Source: Microbacteriaceae bacterium (lineage in GTDB: Bacteria > Actinomycetota > Actinomycetes > Actinomycetales > Microbacteriaceae). From it: a DNA stretch of 64,000 nt. This document shows positions 40,261-49,792 of the stretch, piece after piece (within the stretch, counting starts at the first letter, position 1; each line of letters begins with the position of its first letter). The stretch lies in contig SCRE01000018.1 in NCBI GenBank assembly GCA_004297935.1, positions 62,001 through 126,000 of the forward strand. Reading direction: 5' to 3'. The position numbers and the translations under genes are program-made. Under the pieces are notes generated by a model. That model did no database searches and was not told where the DNA came from. It saw only the letters and a list, made by a program, of their open reading frames with translations.

Positions 40261-41109
40261 CTAGCCCTTGATGGATCCAGCGGACATCCCACTGACGATG
40301 TAGCGCTGGAAGATCAAGGCGATGATCAACGGTGGAATGGCGGCCACCAGCCCTCCTGCGGCCACCAAGCCGAAGTCCGTCGTATAGCGGCCCGCGAATT
40401 CGCTGATCGCAACGGGCAGGGTCTTGGCAGCGTCGCTGGAGGTGAAGATGAGCGCGTACATGAATTCGTCCCAGGCGAGCAGAAATGCGAACATGAGAGC
40501 GGCGAAGATCCCAGGCCGCGCCGCAGGCAGCACGATGTAGAACAGGGCGCCGAGCCGGGATGTGCCGTCGATACGGGCGGCATCCTCGAGTTCCTCCGGA
40601 ATCGTCATGAAGTAGTTGCTGAGAATCCAGAGAACGAACGGGATGACCAGTGAGCAGTCGACGATCACCAGTCCAGTCCTGGTGTTGAGCAACCCGAGCG
40701 AGTTCAGGATCAGGTACAGCGGGATGAGCAGCGCGATCTGCGGCAGCATGTACGTGCCGAGAAATAGCAGCAATACGGCGCGGCGGAACCGGAAGCGCAA
40801 CCGCGCGAAGGCGTAGGCGCCGAGGATGCCGACCAGCATTGAGACGAGCACCGTGCAGACGGCGACGACCGACGAGTTCAGCAGCGCCGAGCGGAAAGCG
40901 GTGCCGACGCTGTCGGCACCGCCTCCGAAGATCGTGGTGTAGCGACTGAAGTCCAGGTGTTGCGGAATCCACTGCAGCGGCGTCGTGATCAGGGTACGCT
41001 GCGGTGTGATGCTGGCCAGCGCCATGTAGGAGATCGGGGCAAGACAGAACACGGCCACCACCACGGCCGCGATGTGGATGAGGACGGAGTTGCGTTTGGC
41101 GTGGTTCAT
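40261..41109 (-). CDS. Carbohydrate ABC transporter permease (MalG type)
   Basis: A 282-residue permease with six predicted helices. The EAA loop is ELEDAARIDGTSRLGALFYI near residue 190, and the end QRYIVSGMSAGSIKG is typical. It overlaps the MalF-type gene by 4 nt and lies 20 nt before the SIS gene. It works with the permease at 41106 and lipoprotein at 42061. Confidence 0.9.
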   Translation of the reverse strand: MNHAKRNSVLIHIAAVVVAVFCLAPISYMALASITPQRTLITTPLQWIPQHLDFSRYTTIFGGGADSVGTAFRSALLNSSVVAVCTVLVSMLVGILGAYAFARLRFRFRRAVLLLFLGTYMLPQIALLIPLYLILNSLGLLNTRTGLVIVDCSLVIPFVLWILSNYFMTIPEELEDAARIDGTSRLGALFYIVLPAARPGIFAALMFAFLLAWDEFMYALIFTSSDAAKTLPVAISEFAGRYTTDFGLVAAGGLVAAIPPLIIALIFQRYIVSGMSAGSIKG

Positions 41110-42056
41110 ATCAGGCTCATCTCCGACTTGCGCAGCATGCGCAGGTAGATCGCAGTCAAGACGAGGATCACGACGACGATGATCACGGCTAGTGCGGAAC
41201 CGACACCGAAGTTCTGGTCGGAGAAGGCCCGCACGTAGGCGAAGAACGCGATCGTTGAGGTGCCGTTGACGGGGCCGCCGCCGGTCATCGCATAGATGAT
41301 GTCGAAAACTTTGAACGCTTCGACGGTGCGCAGCACAAGCACGATCGAGATCGACGGCACGAGCAGTGGAAGCATGATGGAACGGAAGATGCGCCAGGGG
41401 CCAGCCCGGTCGACGCGTGCCGCCTCGTAAAGCTCAGTCGGGATGGCGGTCAGTCCGGCGAGGAGGAAGAACGCCACAAGTGGAATGGTCTTCCACGCGT
41501 CGGCGATGATCACCGCGTTCAGCGCGGTGAACGGCTCACCGAGCCATGCTTTGTAGCTGTCGATGATTCCCAGCTGTGTCAGCAGGGCGTTCAGCGCTCC
41601 GTACTGCGCGTTGTAGATGCCCTTCCACATCGCGGCGTTGACGATGGTCGGGATCGCCCAGGGGATCACCACGATCGTGCGAAACAGCCACCGAGCGCGG
41701 ATCTTCGCGTTCAACAGCAGCGCGACTCCCAGCCCGATGACCAGCTCCAACGCCGTGGAGACCACCGTGAAGTACAGGGTGCGGCCCAGCGAATCCCAAA
41801 ACTGGGACTCGGAGAGCACCTGGGCGTAATTACCCAGACCCACGAAGGGAGTGTTGGTTGCCAGCGCGGAGTTCACCTGGAACAGAGACACCAGCACGGT
41901 GCGGTAGATCGGGTAGAGAATCACCCCGAACACGGCGACCGCCGCTGGCAGGAGCAACCAGAAAGCCAGGCGCCCCTGCCCATCGCGGTGCCTGCGCCGT
42001 CTCACACCCGTTGCCCGGGGGGACACCGGCGCTTTCTTCGCGCTGACAACCGTCAC
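41106..42056 (-). CDS. Sugar ABC transporter permease (MalF type)
   Basis: A 316-residue permease: basic cytoplasmic N-terminus (about 1-30), six predicted helices, and EAA loop ELYEAARVDRAGPWRIFRSI near residue 225. The GTG start at 42056 stands only 4 nt after the binding-protein stop codon, with GGGTTGAGA as a weak ribosome-binding site, so translation is probably coupled. Confidence 0.88.
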   Translation of the reverse strand: MTVVSAKKAPVSPRATGVRRRRHRDGQGRLAFWLLLPAAVAVFGVILYPIYRTVLVSLFQVNSALATNTPFVGLGNYAQVLSESQFWDSLGRTLYFTVVSTALELVIGLGVALLLNAKIRARWLFRTIVVIPWAIPTIVNAAMWKGIYNAQYGALNALLTQLGIIDSYKAWLGEPFTALNAVIIADAWKTIPLVAFFLLAGLTAIPTELYEAARVDRAGPWRIFRSIMLPLLVPSISIVLVLRTVEAFKVFDIIYAMTGGGPVNGTSTIAFFAYVRAFSDQNFGVGSALAVIIVVVILVLTAIYLRMLRKSEMSLI

Positions 42057-42060
42057 TTTC

Positions 42061-43362
42061 TCAACCCTTCGCGGATTGCGCCTGCGACACTGCCGCGTCC
42101 ATGGCCTGCTGCGGCGTCACTGTGCCCAGGAGTGCCTTCTGCAGTTGCACCTGCAGAATCTGCGACACCGTGTTGTAATCGGTCACCTCGGGGCGGTTGA
42201 TCATCGAGTCGTACTCCTGCGCGCCCACTGCGAAGATCTGAGGGTTCTTCTGGGTGAGTGCGGTGTCGGTGTAGCTGGCCTTCCAGTTCGGCAGCCATCC
42301 GGTGGTGTACTTGTCTTGCTCCGCCTGGCTGGTGACGTACTTGATGAAGGTCCAGGCCACCGCCTGATGCTTCGAACCGGTCGGAATCGACAGCGCCATC
42401 GAGCCGTTGACTCCAGGGTGCAGTCCTGTCGGGCCGGATGGTGTCACCGCGACTGCCGCGTCGCCGACGATCGAGGAGATCTTCGGGTTGTTCAGGTCGG
42501 CCAGTGTCGACTCCCAGTTGAGCTCCATCGCGGTCTTGCCCGCTGCCATCGACTTGTCGGTGTCGTCCTCGAGGAACGTCAGTGATGCGGGATCGGTCAA
42601 GCCGTCCGTGATCGTCTGGCGCATCCAGGTGAGCGCTTCAACACCCTGGGCGTTGTTGACGTCGAGTTTGCCGTTGGCGTCCGTGAACGAGCCTCCGAAC
42701 GCACCGAGGATCTGGGCGTAGTCGCAGATGAGCGCCTCGGCCTGCGACCAGCTCCATGACAGCGGGTACTTCACGATGCCCGCGTCCTTGAGCTTCTTGG
42801 CCACGGCAAGCACTCCAGCCCAGGTCTTGATGTCATCTGCGGTGGCGCCGACCTTGGCCAGCATGGCCTTGTTGTAGTAGAACATCTTGGACGACGGACC
42901 CCACGGCACACCGTAGTACTTGCCCTGGTACTCGGCGGTCGAGAGTGCACCGCCGAGCATATCGGTCTTCCAGCTCGCTGGGATCTTCGCTGTCAGGTTG
43001 GTGATCAGGCCCTTCGAGGCGAACTCGGCTGGCCAGATCACGTCGGTCAGCACGACGTCGTAGGTGCCCGCCGGTGCGGAGGTGACGATCTTGTCGTGCA
43101 GCGCCTCGTATGCCACGTAGGTCGGGTTGACCTTGATCTTCGGATACTTCTTCTCGAACGAGGAGATCATGGCATTGATCTGCGTCTCCGAGTATCCGGC
43201 CTGCTTCATGAACAGGGCGTTGATCGTGCCGCTCTGCCCGCCTTCTGCACCTGAGACGTTACCGGCGCCTGTCACGCTGCAGCCCGAGGCAAGCAGCGTC
43301 ACCGCGACCGCCAGTCCGATTCCGCTTGCAAGCCTGTGCGTGCGTCTGCTTCTGAGTTTCAT
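42061..43362 (-). CDS. Extracellular solute-binding lipoprotein, sugar ABC transporter (family 1)
   Basis: A 433-residue lipoprotein. Signal peptide of about 30 residues with lipobox LLASGCS, then a family 1 binding-protein body (INALFMKQAGYSETQINAMI, YDVVLTDVIWPAEFASKGLI, YGVPWGPSSKMFYYNKAML). ATG 43362 is the start because GGAGG stands 6 nt upstream; an ATG 12 nt further up lies on the ribosome-binding site. Preceded by the kinase gene, 15 nt away. Ligand unknown; the kinase and SIS partners suggest an aminosugar or its glycoside. Confidence 0.88.
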   Translation of the reverse strand: MKLRSRRTHRLASGIGLAVAVTLLASGCSVTGAGNVSGAEGGQSGTINALFMKQAGYSETQINAMISSFEKKYPKIKVNPTYVAYEALHDKIVTSAPAGTYDVVLTDVIWPAEFASKGLITNLTAKIPASWKTDMLGGALSTAEYQGKYYGVPWGPSSKMFYYNKAMLAKVGATADDIKTWAGVLAVAKKLKDAGIVKYPLSWSWSQAEALICDYAQILGAFGGSFTDANGKLDVNNAQGVEALTWMRQTITDGLTDPASLTFLEDDTDKSMAAGKTAMELNWESTLADLNNPKISSIVGDAAVAVTPSGPTGLHPGVNGSMALSIPTGSKHQAVAWTFIKYVTSQAEQDKYTTGWLPNWKASYTDTALTQKNPQIFAVGAQEYDSMINRPEVTDYNTVSQILQVQLQKALLGTVTPQQAMDAAVSQAQSAKG

Positions 43363-43377
43363 GTGATCCTCCATTGG

Positions 43378-44277
43378 TCACTTTGCTGTGGTTTTGTTGC
43401 GCAACTTCCTCGCCAGAGCGAGTGCACCCATCACGGGTGGAACTGTGAGCAGCCTCACCGTGAGGCCGATCCCGACGCCCTCGATGCTGCGAACCAACTC
43501 CTGGTAGAGGCGGGGCTGATGCGTGATGACACCGCCGGCGCAGAGCACGTTGGTGCCGACTGCTCCACGACGGTGAACGAGCGCGACGTCCTGTGCCAGC
43601 GCGGCTGCGGCATCTGTGACAACGGACGCAGCGAGCTGGCTTCCACGGTCGGCTGCCTGGAAAACGAGGGGGCACAACCGGGCCCAGCTGTTCAAGCCGA
43701 CCATCGAGGCGAAAGCATGGCCCGCCTCGACGACACCCTCGACACCGAAGTATTGCATGAGCATCTGTGCGAGCATGTCGGGTTGCTCACCCCGGTCGTC
43801 CGCGTCGAGCACCGCACGCATGGCTTCGCGGGCGATCCACGGCGCGCTGCCTTCGTCGTCGATCAGGAAGCCGTGTCCGCCTGCGGAGATGACATCGCCG
43901 CCGGCGTCATGTCCGACGATCTTCGAGCCGGTGCCGACGATGACCGCAATCGCGTCGTCGAGTCCTGCTGCGGGTGCGAGGAGTTCGACATCGTTGACGA
44001 CCAGGATCTCACCGTCGTGTTCGGCTTGGACTCGGGTGCTGAAGGACTGCACCTGCTGCTCGCTGTCGAGGTCGCGTGCACCGATGGCGATCACCGATGC
44101 ACTCGAGCCGATCAGGGCGCCGACGAACGTCAGGAGGCGATGCGGATTCGACTCGTCCTCCAGCAGCGCGCCGGTCTGCCACTCGGGGGTCGGCACGGCA
44201 ACGTCGAGCACGATCGAGCCGTTGTCCTCGGCAATCACGTGTGTCTTCGTACCACCGAGATCGATTCCGACTATCAC
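43378..44277 (-). CDS. BadF/BadG-type sugar kinase (N-acetylglucosamine kinase-like)
   Basis: This 299-residue ASKHA-fold kinase begins with the phosphate-1 motif IVGIDLGGTKTHVIAED (2-18). VGTGSKIVGHDAGGDVISAGG (about 113-133) and GFLIDDEGSAPWIAREAMRAV (about 136-156) match the NAGK/BadF family. No ROK zinc motif. It would phosphorylate the imported aminosugar. First gene of the operon kinase / binding protein / two permeases / SIS. The 195 bp before it hold an inverted repeat at 44300-44326. Confidence 0.82.
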   Translation of the reverse strand: MIVGIDLGGTKTHVIAEDNGSIVLDVAVPTPEWQTGALLEDESNPHRLLTFVGALIGSSASVIAIGARDLDSEQQVQSFSTRVQAEHDGEILVVNDVELLAPAAGLDDAIAVIVGTGSKIVGHDAGGDVISAGGHGFLIDDEGSAPWIAREAMRAVLDADDRGEQPDMLAQMLMQYFGVEGVVEAGHAFASMVGLNSWARLCPLVFQAADRGSQLAASVVTDAAAALAQDVALVHRRGAVGTNVLCAGGVITHQPRLYQELVRSIEGVGIGLTVRLLTVPPVMGALALARKLRNKTTAK

Positions 44278-44299
44278 TGGGCTCCTCGCCGCTTTGCGA

Positions 44300-44326
44300 A
44301 CTTTCGTATCAATCTAATAAGAAAGT
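44300..44326. promoter_or_regulatory. Inverted repeat before the aminosugar operon
   Basis: ACTTTC (44300-44305) and GAAAGT (44321-44326) form a perfect 6-bp inverted repeat with 15 bp between, in an AT-rich patch (TATCAATCTAATAAG) that stands out from the GC-rich surroundings. It lies 23 bp before the kinase ATG and may be the site of the ROK regulator encoded just upstream. Confidence 0.4.
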
Positions 44327-44472
44327 ATCTGTAGCTTATGGCCGTGTCACAGCGGTGTCAAGCGCTGCGCTTGATGCATCCGGATGCGCCGAGTCGCGTG
44401 GTTGTCACCGGTCGCGCCGCGTGCTCGGCAGCCGCTCGACCAGCCACTGAGCGGGCCTGCGGGCCGCGAGCC

Positions 44473-45738
44473 CTATGACAGATACGTGAATTGGTTCACG
44501 GCGGCGGCCGCGAGCTCCGCGACGCCGATGAGCACGGCATCCTCGCGGAAGGTCGCGGGCACCAGACGCGGCACCTCGATGATTCTGCCGGTGAGTCGCT
44601 TCTGGATCTCAGGAACCAGCCGTTCGGCATTGCCGAAGTTGCTGGCGACCACAACGAGTTCCGGGTCGAGAACGGTCACGAGTGCTGCGATGGTCAGCGA
44701 GAGCAGGTCCAGGATCTCAGCGGCTATCTCGCCTGCGGCGCTGTTGCCCTCGACGGCCAGCTGGAACACGTCCTCTGCGGTGATCAACTCGCCGGCGGGC
44801 ACCGCGATCCCGCGTTCTCGAGCCTGCCTGGTCAGCGCGTGCGAACCGATGCGGTCTTCGAGGTCGCCGTGTTCGTCGTATGAGCGCGCGAAGGCTGTGC
44901 GGTCCATCAGCAGGTAGCCGACCTCACCGGCCTTGGCGCTGGCACCCCGGTGAAGTTCTCCGTTGGAAATGATCCCGGCACCCAGCCCGCGTGCAAGCAG
45001 GAGTGACACCAGACTGGAGGTTCCCCGGCCGGCACCGCGATTGAGTTCGCCGAATGCGAGCGCATTCGCGTCGTTCTCGACGATGATCGGGAGGTCGAAT
45101 CGCTCACGCAGGATGCGGCCGAGCGGGACCTCGTCCCAGCCGATCTCGGGCATCCGTGCGACGGAATCATCCGGCGGCGCAACCGTGCCCGGCACGGCCA
45201 CGCCAACGGAGACGCACGGCGCGCCGAGCCCGTCTGCTGCCGCGATGAGGAGGTCGAGCAGCTGCATCACCAGCTTCAGCTGCACCGCCTGTTCCTTTGC
45301 GATCACCTCGTCGGATGCGCCCGGGGTGAGCGCGCCGGGCAGCGCGACGTCGCGGCGCAACACGATCTGCCCGTCCAAATCGACCAGAACTCCTGCGGCT
45401 CGCTCGGCATGCAACTGGATGGCGGCGACCAGGCGTGCGTCGCCCGCGTAGCGCAACAGAATGGAAGGGCGTCCACCGCTGGATGGCTCGTGGCCGGCGA
45501 CGACGAGGACACCTGAGGCGATCAGTGCCGCCGTCAGCCGGTTGATCGTGGCGGGGCTGAGCCCGGTGCGCAGCTGGATCTCCCGCCGTGAGAGCGCGCC
45601 TGATCGCCTGAGCAGCTCGGTGATCGAGGTGCTGTTGACCTGTGCGAGCGCGCGCGTCGTCGCGCCGCGCCGCTTGGGCTCCTGCCGAGCCGGGCCCACG
45701 GCTGGGCTCAAACCTGGCTCCAGTCCGTCAGAACGCAC
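44473..45738 (-). CDS. ROK-family transcriptional regulator (NagC/XylR type)
   Basis: This 421-residue protein has an N-terminal helix-turn-helix (about 35-90: SITELLRRSGALSRREIQLRTGLSPATINRLTAALI) and a ROK sugar-binding half with VGVAVPGTV (about 172-180) and VENDANALAFGELNRG (about 215-230). The cysteine-rich zinc motif of ROK kinases is missing (GEVGYLLMDRTAF stands there), in line with a pure regulator. GTG at 45738. It precedes the aminosugar operon in the same direction and is divergent from the FrlB-like gene. Its effector is probably a sugar or sugar phosphate of that pathway. Confidence 0.85.
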   Translation of the reverse strand: MRSDGLEPGLSPAVGPARQEPKRRGATTRALAQVNSTSITELLRRSGALSRREIQLRTGLSPATINRLTAALIASGVLVVAGHEPSSGGRPSILLRYAGDARLVAAIQLHAERAAGVLVDLDGQIVLRRDVALPGALTPGASDEVIAKEQAVQLKLVMQLLDLLIAAADGLGAPCVSVGVAVPGTVAPPDDSVARMPEIGWDEVPLGRILRERFDLPIIVENDANALAFGELNRGAGRGTSSLVSLLLARGLGAGIISNGELHRGASAKAGEVGYLLMDRTAFARSYDEHGDLEDRIGSHALTRQARERGIAVPAGELITAEDVFQLAVEGNSAAGEIAAEILDLLSLTIAALVTVLDPELVVVASNFGNAERLVPEIQKRLTGRIIEVPRLVPATFREDAVLIGVAELAAAAVNQFTYLS

Positions 45739-45888
45739 TTAATTATCACAATGCAAACTTACAACCACGCACGCCGGATGGCACAGGATCGACGCGCCGT
45801 CGTGACGAGCCGCCAACTGGACGCGAACGTGGTCATGCCGGACCGACGACTTGACGAGCGTTATGGGTGTGTGTCAGGATTGCCAAAT

Positions 45889-45902
45889 TGATACCGGTAT
45901 CA
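45889..45902. promoter_or_regulatory. LacI-type operator, site 1
   Basis: TGATACC-GGTATCA is a perfect 14-bp palindrome, 51 bp before the FrlB-like start. TTGCCA (45880-45885) and TTGTAA (45903-45908) flank it with 17-bp spacing, so the palindrome fills the promoter spacer. A copy with one changed base is at 51778. The lacI gene is third in the operon behind this site, as expected for autoregulation. Confidence 0.75.
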
Positions 45903-45953
45903 TTGTAAGTTCTGGTCCGCCGATAACGGCAATAGCGAAGGAACGGGCACATC

Positions 45954-46949
45954 ATGCTCAATTTCAATGAAGAAGAATTTTTCGAACAGATCGCAAGCGC
46001 GGCGCGGCTGCGGAGCGAGATCGAGTCAGTGGTCGCGGAGCGCCTTGATCGCGGCGTGAAGAACGTTTACTTCATCGGTTCAGGCGGCTCGTACGCCGAC
46101 CTGCTCCCGTACGAATATCTGATGCGCAGCCGCTCGACGCTGCCCGCGCGGTCAGCGATCGGCCCGGAATTCGCACTGGTTCCCGACGCGACGTTCGGTG
46201 AAGGGTCGCTGGCGATCTTCGGGTCCGCCACCGGCACCACCGACGATGTGAACAGGGTCATCGAATTTGCAAAAGAACACGGTGCGTACACAGTGGGCTT
46301 CACAGGGGAGGCGGACAGCCCGTTCGCGAAGGCGCTCGATCATGTCTTCCTCTCCAGCGCGCACTCCTACGACGTGCAGATGCTCCTTCTGCTCGGCAAA
46401 CTGCTCTCCGAACGAGGAGAGTTCGATGATTACGACACGTTCGCGGACCAGCTGGCCCTTCTGCCGGGTTTGCTCGTCGACGTCGCGAAGGATGCCGAAC
46501 CCGCCGCCGAGGCGTTCGCGAACAAGCACAAGGACACCGATTACCATTTCCTGGTCGGATCGGGGAATGTCTGGGGTTACACCTACCTGTATTCGATGTG
46601 CGTGCTGGAGGAGTGTCAGTGGCTGCACACCACTCGCGTGCACGCCGCCGAGTTCTTCCACGGCTCGCTTGAACTGGTCGAGAAGGACACGAGCGTCGTG
46701 TTGTTCGTCGGCGAAGACGAGACTCGGTCGTTGATGGATCGTGTCAAGAAGTTCGCCACGAAGTACTCTGACGACGTGTCCGTCTTCGACACAGCGGACT
46801 ACGCGCTGCCGGGAATCGACGACCGTTATCGTGCACTGCTTTCGCCGCTTGTGATCGGCACCGTTGCTGCCCGCATCAGCAAGCACCTGGAGAAAGTTCG
46901 CGACCACGACCTCACGCTTCGTCGCTATTACCGGGTGGTCGAATACTAG
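45954..46949 (+). CDS. FrlB/FraB-like SIS-domain sugar-phosphate deglycase, copy 1
   Basis: This 331-residue protein has two SIS domains. VYFIGSGGSYADLLPYEYL (about 38-56) and FGSATGTTDDVNRVIEFAKEHG (about 89-110) are the phosphosugar loops. VHAAEFFHGSLELVEKD (about 226-242) holds a Glu and a His at the places used as catalytic pair in FraB/FrlB deglycases, and the C-terminus RRYYRVVEY is like the FrlB end. FrlB/FraB split 6-phosphofructosyl-amino acids into glucose-6-phosphate and the amino acid. The next gene is a FrlD-like kinase, which strengthens this call. Substrate is inferred. Confidence 0.78.
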   Translation: MLNFNEEEFFEQIASAARLRSEIESVVAERLDRGVKNVYFIGSGGSYADLLPYEYLMRSRSTLPARSAIGPEFALVPDATFGEGSLAIFGSATGTTDDVNRVIEFAKEHGAYTVGFTGEADSPFAKALDHVFLSSAHSYDVQMLLLLGKLLSERGEFDDYDTFADQLALLPGLLVDVAKDAEPAAEAFANKHKDTDYHFLVGSGNVWGYTYLYSMCVLEECQWLHTTRVHAAEFFHGSLELVEKDTSVVLFVGEDETRSLMDRVKKFATKYSDDVSVFDTADYALPGIDDRYRALLSPLVIGTVAARISKHLEKVRDHDLTLRRYYRVVEY

Positions 46950-47001
46950 GTCGTGCGCATCGCTCGGTGATGGAATCGTGCTAGGGGAGGAGTTGCCGCT
47001 C

Positions 47002-47907
47002 GTGAAGGTTCTCGGTTATGGAGACAACGTCATCGATCGGTTCATCGATCGACGAATCGACTACCCGGGCGGCAACTGTGTCAATTTCGCGGTGTTCGCC
47101 AGCCAATTGTCGGTGCCGGCCGGCTATCTGGGAACATTCGGATCAGATGAGCACGGCGAGTTCATTCGCACTGAACTGGTCGGACTCGGCATCGACGTGT
47201 CACGGTCCGTGATTCGTGACGGCGAAAGCGGAATGGCCGAGGTCGAGGTCGTCGGCGGTGAACGGATGTTCCGGGGTGGAAATCACGGCGGCGTCACCGT
47301 GCGCGAGCCGGTCGTTCTCGGTGAGGATGAACTCGATTATGTCGCGGAATTCGACCTGATCCACTCCAGCGTCTACTCAAGCGCCGAGAATGAAATTCCT
47401 AAGCTTGCCGGCATGGATGTTCTCGTTTCCTACGATTTCTCCGGTGAGGCCGGCTATCGGTCCAGCCCGTATCTTGAGCGGATCGCGCCGTTCGTCGACC
47501 TGGCGCTCTTCTCCTGCTCCGAGCTTTCCGAGGCCCAGACAGAGTCGCTGCTGCACGGCGTTGTCGAACGGGGCGCTGGCATGGTGCTCTGCACTCGGGG
47601 CGAGGAGGGTGCGGTGCTGTACGACGGAAGGCAGCTGTACCGTACGCCCGCCTCCCCTCTCGACCAGCAGCGTGAGGTTGCGGACACCATGGGCTGCGGT
47701 GATGCGTTTTTGGCGGCCTTCGTCGTGTCACTGCTCACGTCAGGTTGGCGCAAGCGCTCGCCGGCTGTCGCAGACGCCATTCCGGTCGCGTTGGCCGCAG
47801 GGGCCGCCCATTCTGCTGCGCAGTGTTACATCCACGGGGCGTTTGGGCATGGGCGTCCGTATTCGGTGGCGCAGCAGAAACACGGCATAGCTGCGGTGCG
47901 CCGCTAG
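47002..47907 (+). CDS. FrlD-like PfkB kinase (fructosamine-type), copy 1
   Basis: This 301-residue PfkB kinase begins VLGYGDNVIDRFIDRRIDYPGGNCVNFAVFAS, very close to the GDN-V-D...PGGN-xNFAV opening of fructoselysine kinases (FrlD). TMGCGDAFLAAFVVSLL near residue 232 holds the catalytic Asp (GCGD in place of GAGD). FrlD phosphorylates C6 of the fructosyl part of an Amadori compound, giving the FrlB substrate. GTG 47002 has GGGGAGGAG 9 nt upstream. The order frlB / frlD / lacI suggests one operon under the palindrome at 45889. Confidence 0.8.
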   Translation: MKVLGYGDNVIDRFIDRRIDYPGGNCVNFAVFASQLSVPAGYLGTFGSDEHGEFIRTELVGLGIDVSRSVIRDGESGMAEVEVVGGERMFRGGNHGGVTVREPVVLGEDELDYVAEFDLIHSSVYSSAENEIPKLAGMDVLVSYDFSGEAGYRSSPYLERIAPFVDLALFSCSELSEAQTESLLHGVVERGAGMVLCTRGEEGAVLYDGRQLYRTPASPLDQQREVADTMGCGDAFLAAFVVSLLTSGWRKRSPAVADAIPVALAAGAAHSAAQCYIHGAFGHGRPYSVAQQKHGIAAVRR

Positions 47908-47940
47908 CCCTCAAGCAGTGTGGTCCGTAAGGTTGGCGTC

Positions 47941-49065
47941 ATGTCAGGGCGACCGAAGAATTCTTCTACCTCATCGGATCGAGTGAGAACCGGACTGTCG
48001 CCGACCGTTGCGGAGGTCGCTGCTGCTGCAGGCGTGGGCAAAGCGACTGCCGCTCGTACTCTCGGCAACTACGGCTCGGTCAGCCCGGCGGCGCGAGCGC
48101 GCGTCTTGGCCGCAGCCGAAGCGCTCCGCTACCGCCCGAACAGCTTGGCACGGAGCATGACGACGGGCATCACGCAGACCGTCGGCGTGATCCTTGCGGA
48201 CATCAGCAACCCGTTCTTCGCCGGGGTGATGCGAGGCATCGCAGATGCCTGCGATGCGACAGACTATACGGCGATCGTGCTCAGCACCGATGAGAAGTTG
48301 GCCGCCGAGCGTTCCGCCATGGGGGTGATGATGGACAAACAGGTGGACGGGATCATCATCGCTTCGGCGGCTCTGCAGCCCGATCAGGTCGTGCACGTCA
48401 CGGAGGCAGTCAATCGGGGGATACCTGTTGTGCTGCTTGACCGAACAGTCAAAGGCCTAGACCTCAACGCCGTCGTCATCGACAACCGTGAGTCGGCTCG
48501 TAATGCCGTGCGATGCTTCATAGAGAATGGGCACAGGCGCATCGGATTCGTATGGGGCCCACAGACGGACGAGCCGCTGATGACCCGGCAGCAGCTTATG
48601 GTCGCGGTGGACCGATCGCTGTGGAGCGAAGCGGAGCGCTTGCGCGGCTATCTCGACTCTCTCGACGAGGCGGGCATCGCCTTCGACGGCCGGCTGATTA
48701 GTCACTGCGCCCACAACGAAACCGACGCGGTCGTCGCGGCAGCGGAAATGCTCGAACTGCATGATCGTCCGACCGCATTGCTGACGACGGAAACGGATGC
48801 CATGGTCGGCGCACTCCGCGCCATCCGTGAACGAGAACTGACCTATCCGGGTGATATCTCGCTCATCGGGTTCGATGACAGCTCATGGGCGAAGGTTATG
48901 GACCCGCCGCTTTCGATGATCGCGCAGCCGATGCTGGAACTTGGTGAATACGCCGCTCAGCGATTGTTCGCGCTGATCGACGGCGACGAGCAGCCGACGA
49001 CGATCGACACTATTCCGGCACGATTCATCGCCCGCGGCTCTGTGTCCCAGCTCATGCGTGATTAG
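47941..49065 (+). CDS. LacI-family transcriptional regulator
   Basis: A 374-residue repressor. The N-terminal helix-turn-helix and hinge (PTVAEVAAAAGVGKATAARTL, VSPAARARVLAAAEALRYRPN, SLARSM; about residues 20-70) are followed by a periplasmic-binding-protein-like effector domain (ILADISNPFFAGVMRGIADA, IIASAALQPDQV, IGFDDSSWAKVMDPPLS). An insertion of about 15 residues (TDEPLMTRQQLMVAVDRSLWS, around 205-225) is longer than usual in this loop. It probably binds TGAYACCGGTATCA at 45889 and 51778. Convergent with gntR, only 4 bp between the stop codons. Confidence 0.87.
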   Translation: MSGRPKNSSTSSDRVRTGLSPTVAEVAAAAGVGKATAARTLGNYGSVSPAARARVLAAAEALRYRPNSLARSMTTGITQTVGVILADISNPFFAGVMRGIADACDATDYTAIVLSTDEKLAAERSAMGVMMDKQVDGIIIASAALQPDQVVHVTEAVNRGIPVVLLDRTVKGLDLNAVVIDNRESARNAVRCFIENGHRRIGFVWGPQTDEPLMTRQQLMVAVDRSLWSEAERLRGYLDSLDEAGIAFDGRLISHCAHNETDAVVAAAEMLELHDRPTALLTTETDAMVGALRAIRERELTYPGDISLIGFDDSSWAKVMDPPLSMIAQPMLELGEYAAQRLFALIDGDEQPTTIDTIPARFIARGSVSQLMRD

Positions 49066-49069
49066 GTGT

Positions 49070-49792
49070 TCAGCGCCTGCGCAAGACGTTGAATCCGATC
49101 ACGTCGCCGCGGTGATAGTCGTTGGCAGCCAGGACACGGGTTCCTGACCGCGTGATGCAGGTCTCTGTCACGAGGAGCCACGGTCCAAGACCGCCGAGAT
49201 TGTGACGCTTTTCCACATCCGGAGGAAGGTCGACCGCGCTGATATGCGCTGCAGAGGAGGTGATCTCGTGCCCCTGAGCTGCGAGCGCGGCCGTCACCGG
49301 CGCGGACCAATCCCGGTGGGTGATGGGTCCGGGGAGTGCTTCTCTAAGGATCACATCCGTGCTGTACACCAACGGCTGGTCGTCGCCGAACCGGATTCGC
49401 CTCAGACGGATCGCAGGGTGGCCCTCCTCCGTGTCAAGGGCGTTCGCCTCCTCGGCAGACATCTCGATCTCGTCCGCAGAGAGCACCATGGTGCTCACGC
49501 GATAACCGAGGTTTCCGAGCATGTCGGCGATACCCTCATACCGAGTGATCGGGCGTTCGATCGCCAGCGAGCCGATTCCCGACAGGAACCGGCCTCTGCC
49601 CTGCACGGCGTCGACGAGTCCTTCTTGCTCGAGTTGCTTGAGCGCCTCGCGCACGGTCGATCGGGCGACGCCGAACTTCTCCGCCAGCCACGGTTCGGTC
49701 GGCAGACGGTCACCGGGCATGAGGTGCGTGTCTGCAATCAGGCGTGTAATCTTCGCGTGCAGTTGGGCGGTGCCGGTCTCATGTGGTCTCAC
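49070..49792 (-). CDS. GntR-family regulator (HutC/UTRA subfamily)
   Basis: A 240-residue repressor: winged helix at about residues 8-75 (KITRLIADTHLMPGDRLPTEPWLAEKFGVARSTVREALKQLEQEGLV, then GRGRFL) and a UTRA domain (about 95-240: ADEIEMSAEEANALDTEEGHPAIRLRRIRF). FrlR of Bacillus, regulator of fructosamine genes, belongs to the same subfamily. It overlaps the FrlD-like gene by 4 nt, so it is the last gene of the operon frlB-like / frlD-like / gntR. Its site may be the GTCWGATGAY pair at 51698-51727. Confidence 0.85.
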   Translation of the reverse strand: MRPHETGTAQLHAKITRLIADTHLMPGDRLPTEPWLAEKFGVARSTVREALKQLEQEGLVDAVQGRGRFLSGIGSLAIERPITRYEGIADMLGNLGYRVSTMVLSADEIEMSAEEANALDTEEGHPAIRLRRIRFGDDQPLVYSTDVILREALPGPITHRDWSAPVTAALAAQGHEITSSAAHISAVDLPPDVEKRHNLGGLGPWLLVTETCITRSGTRVLAANDYHRGDVIGFNVLRRR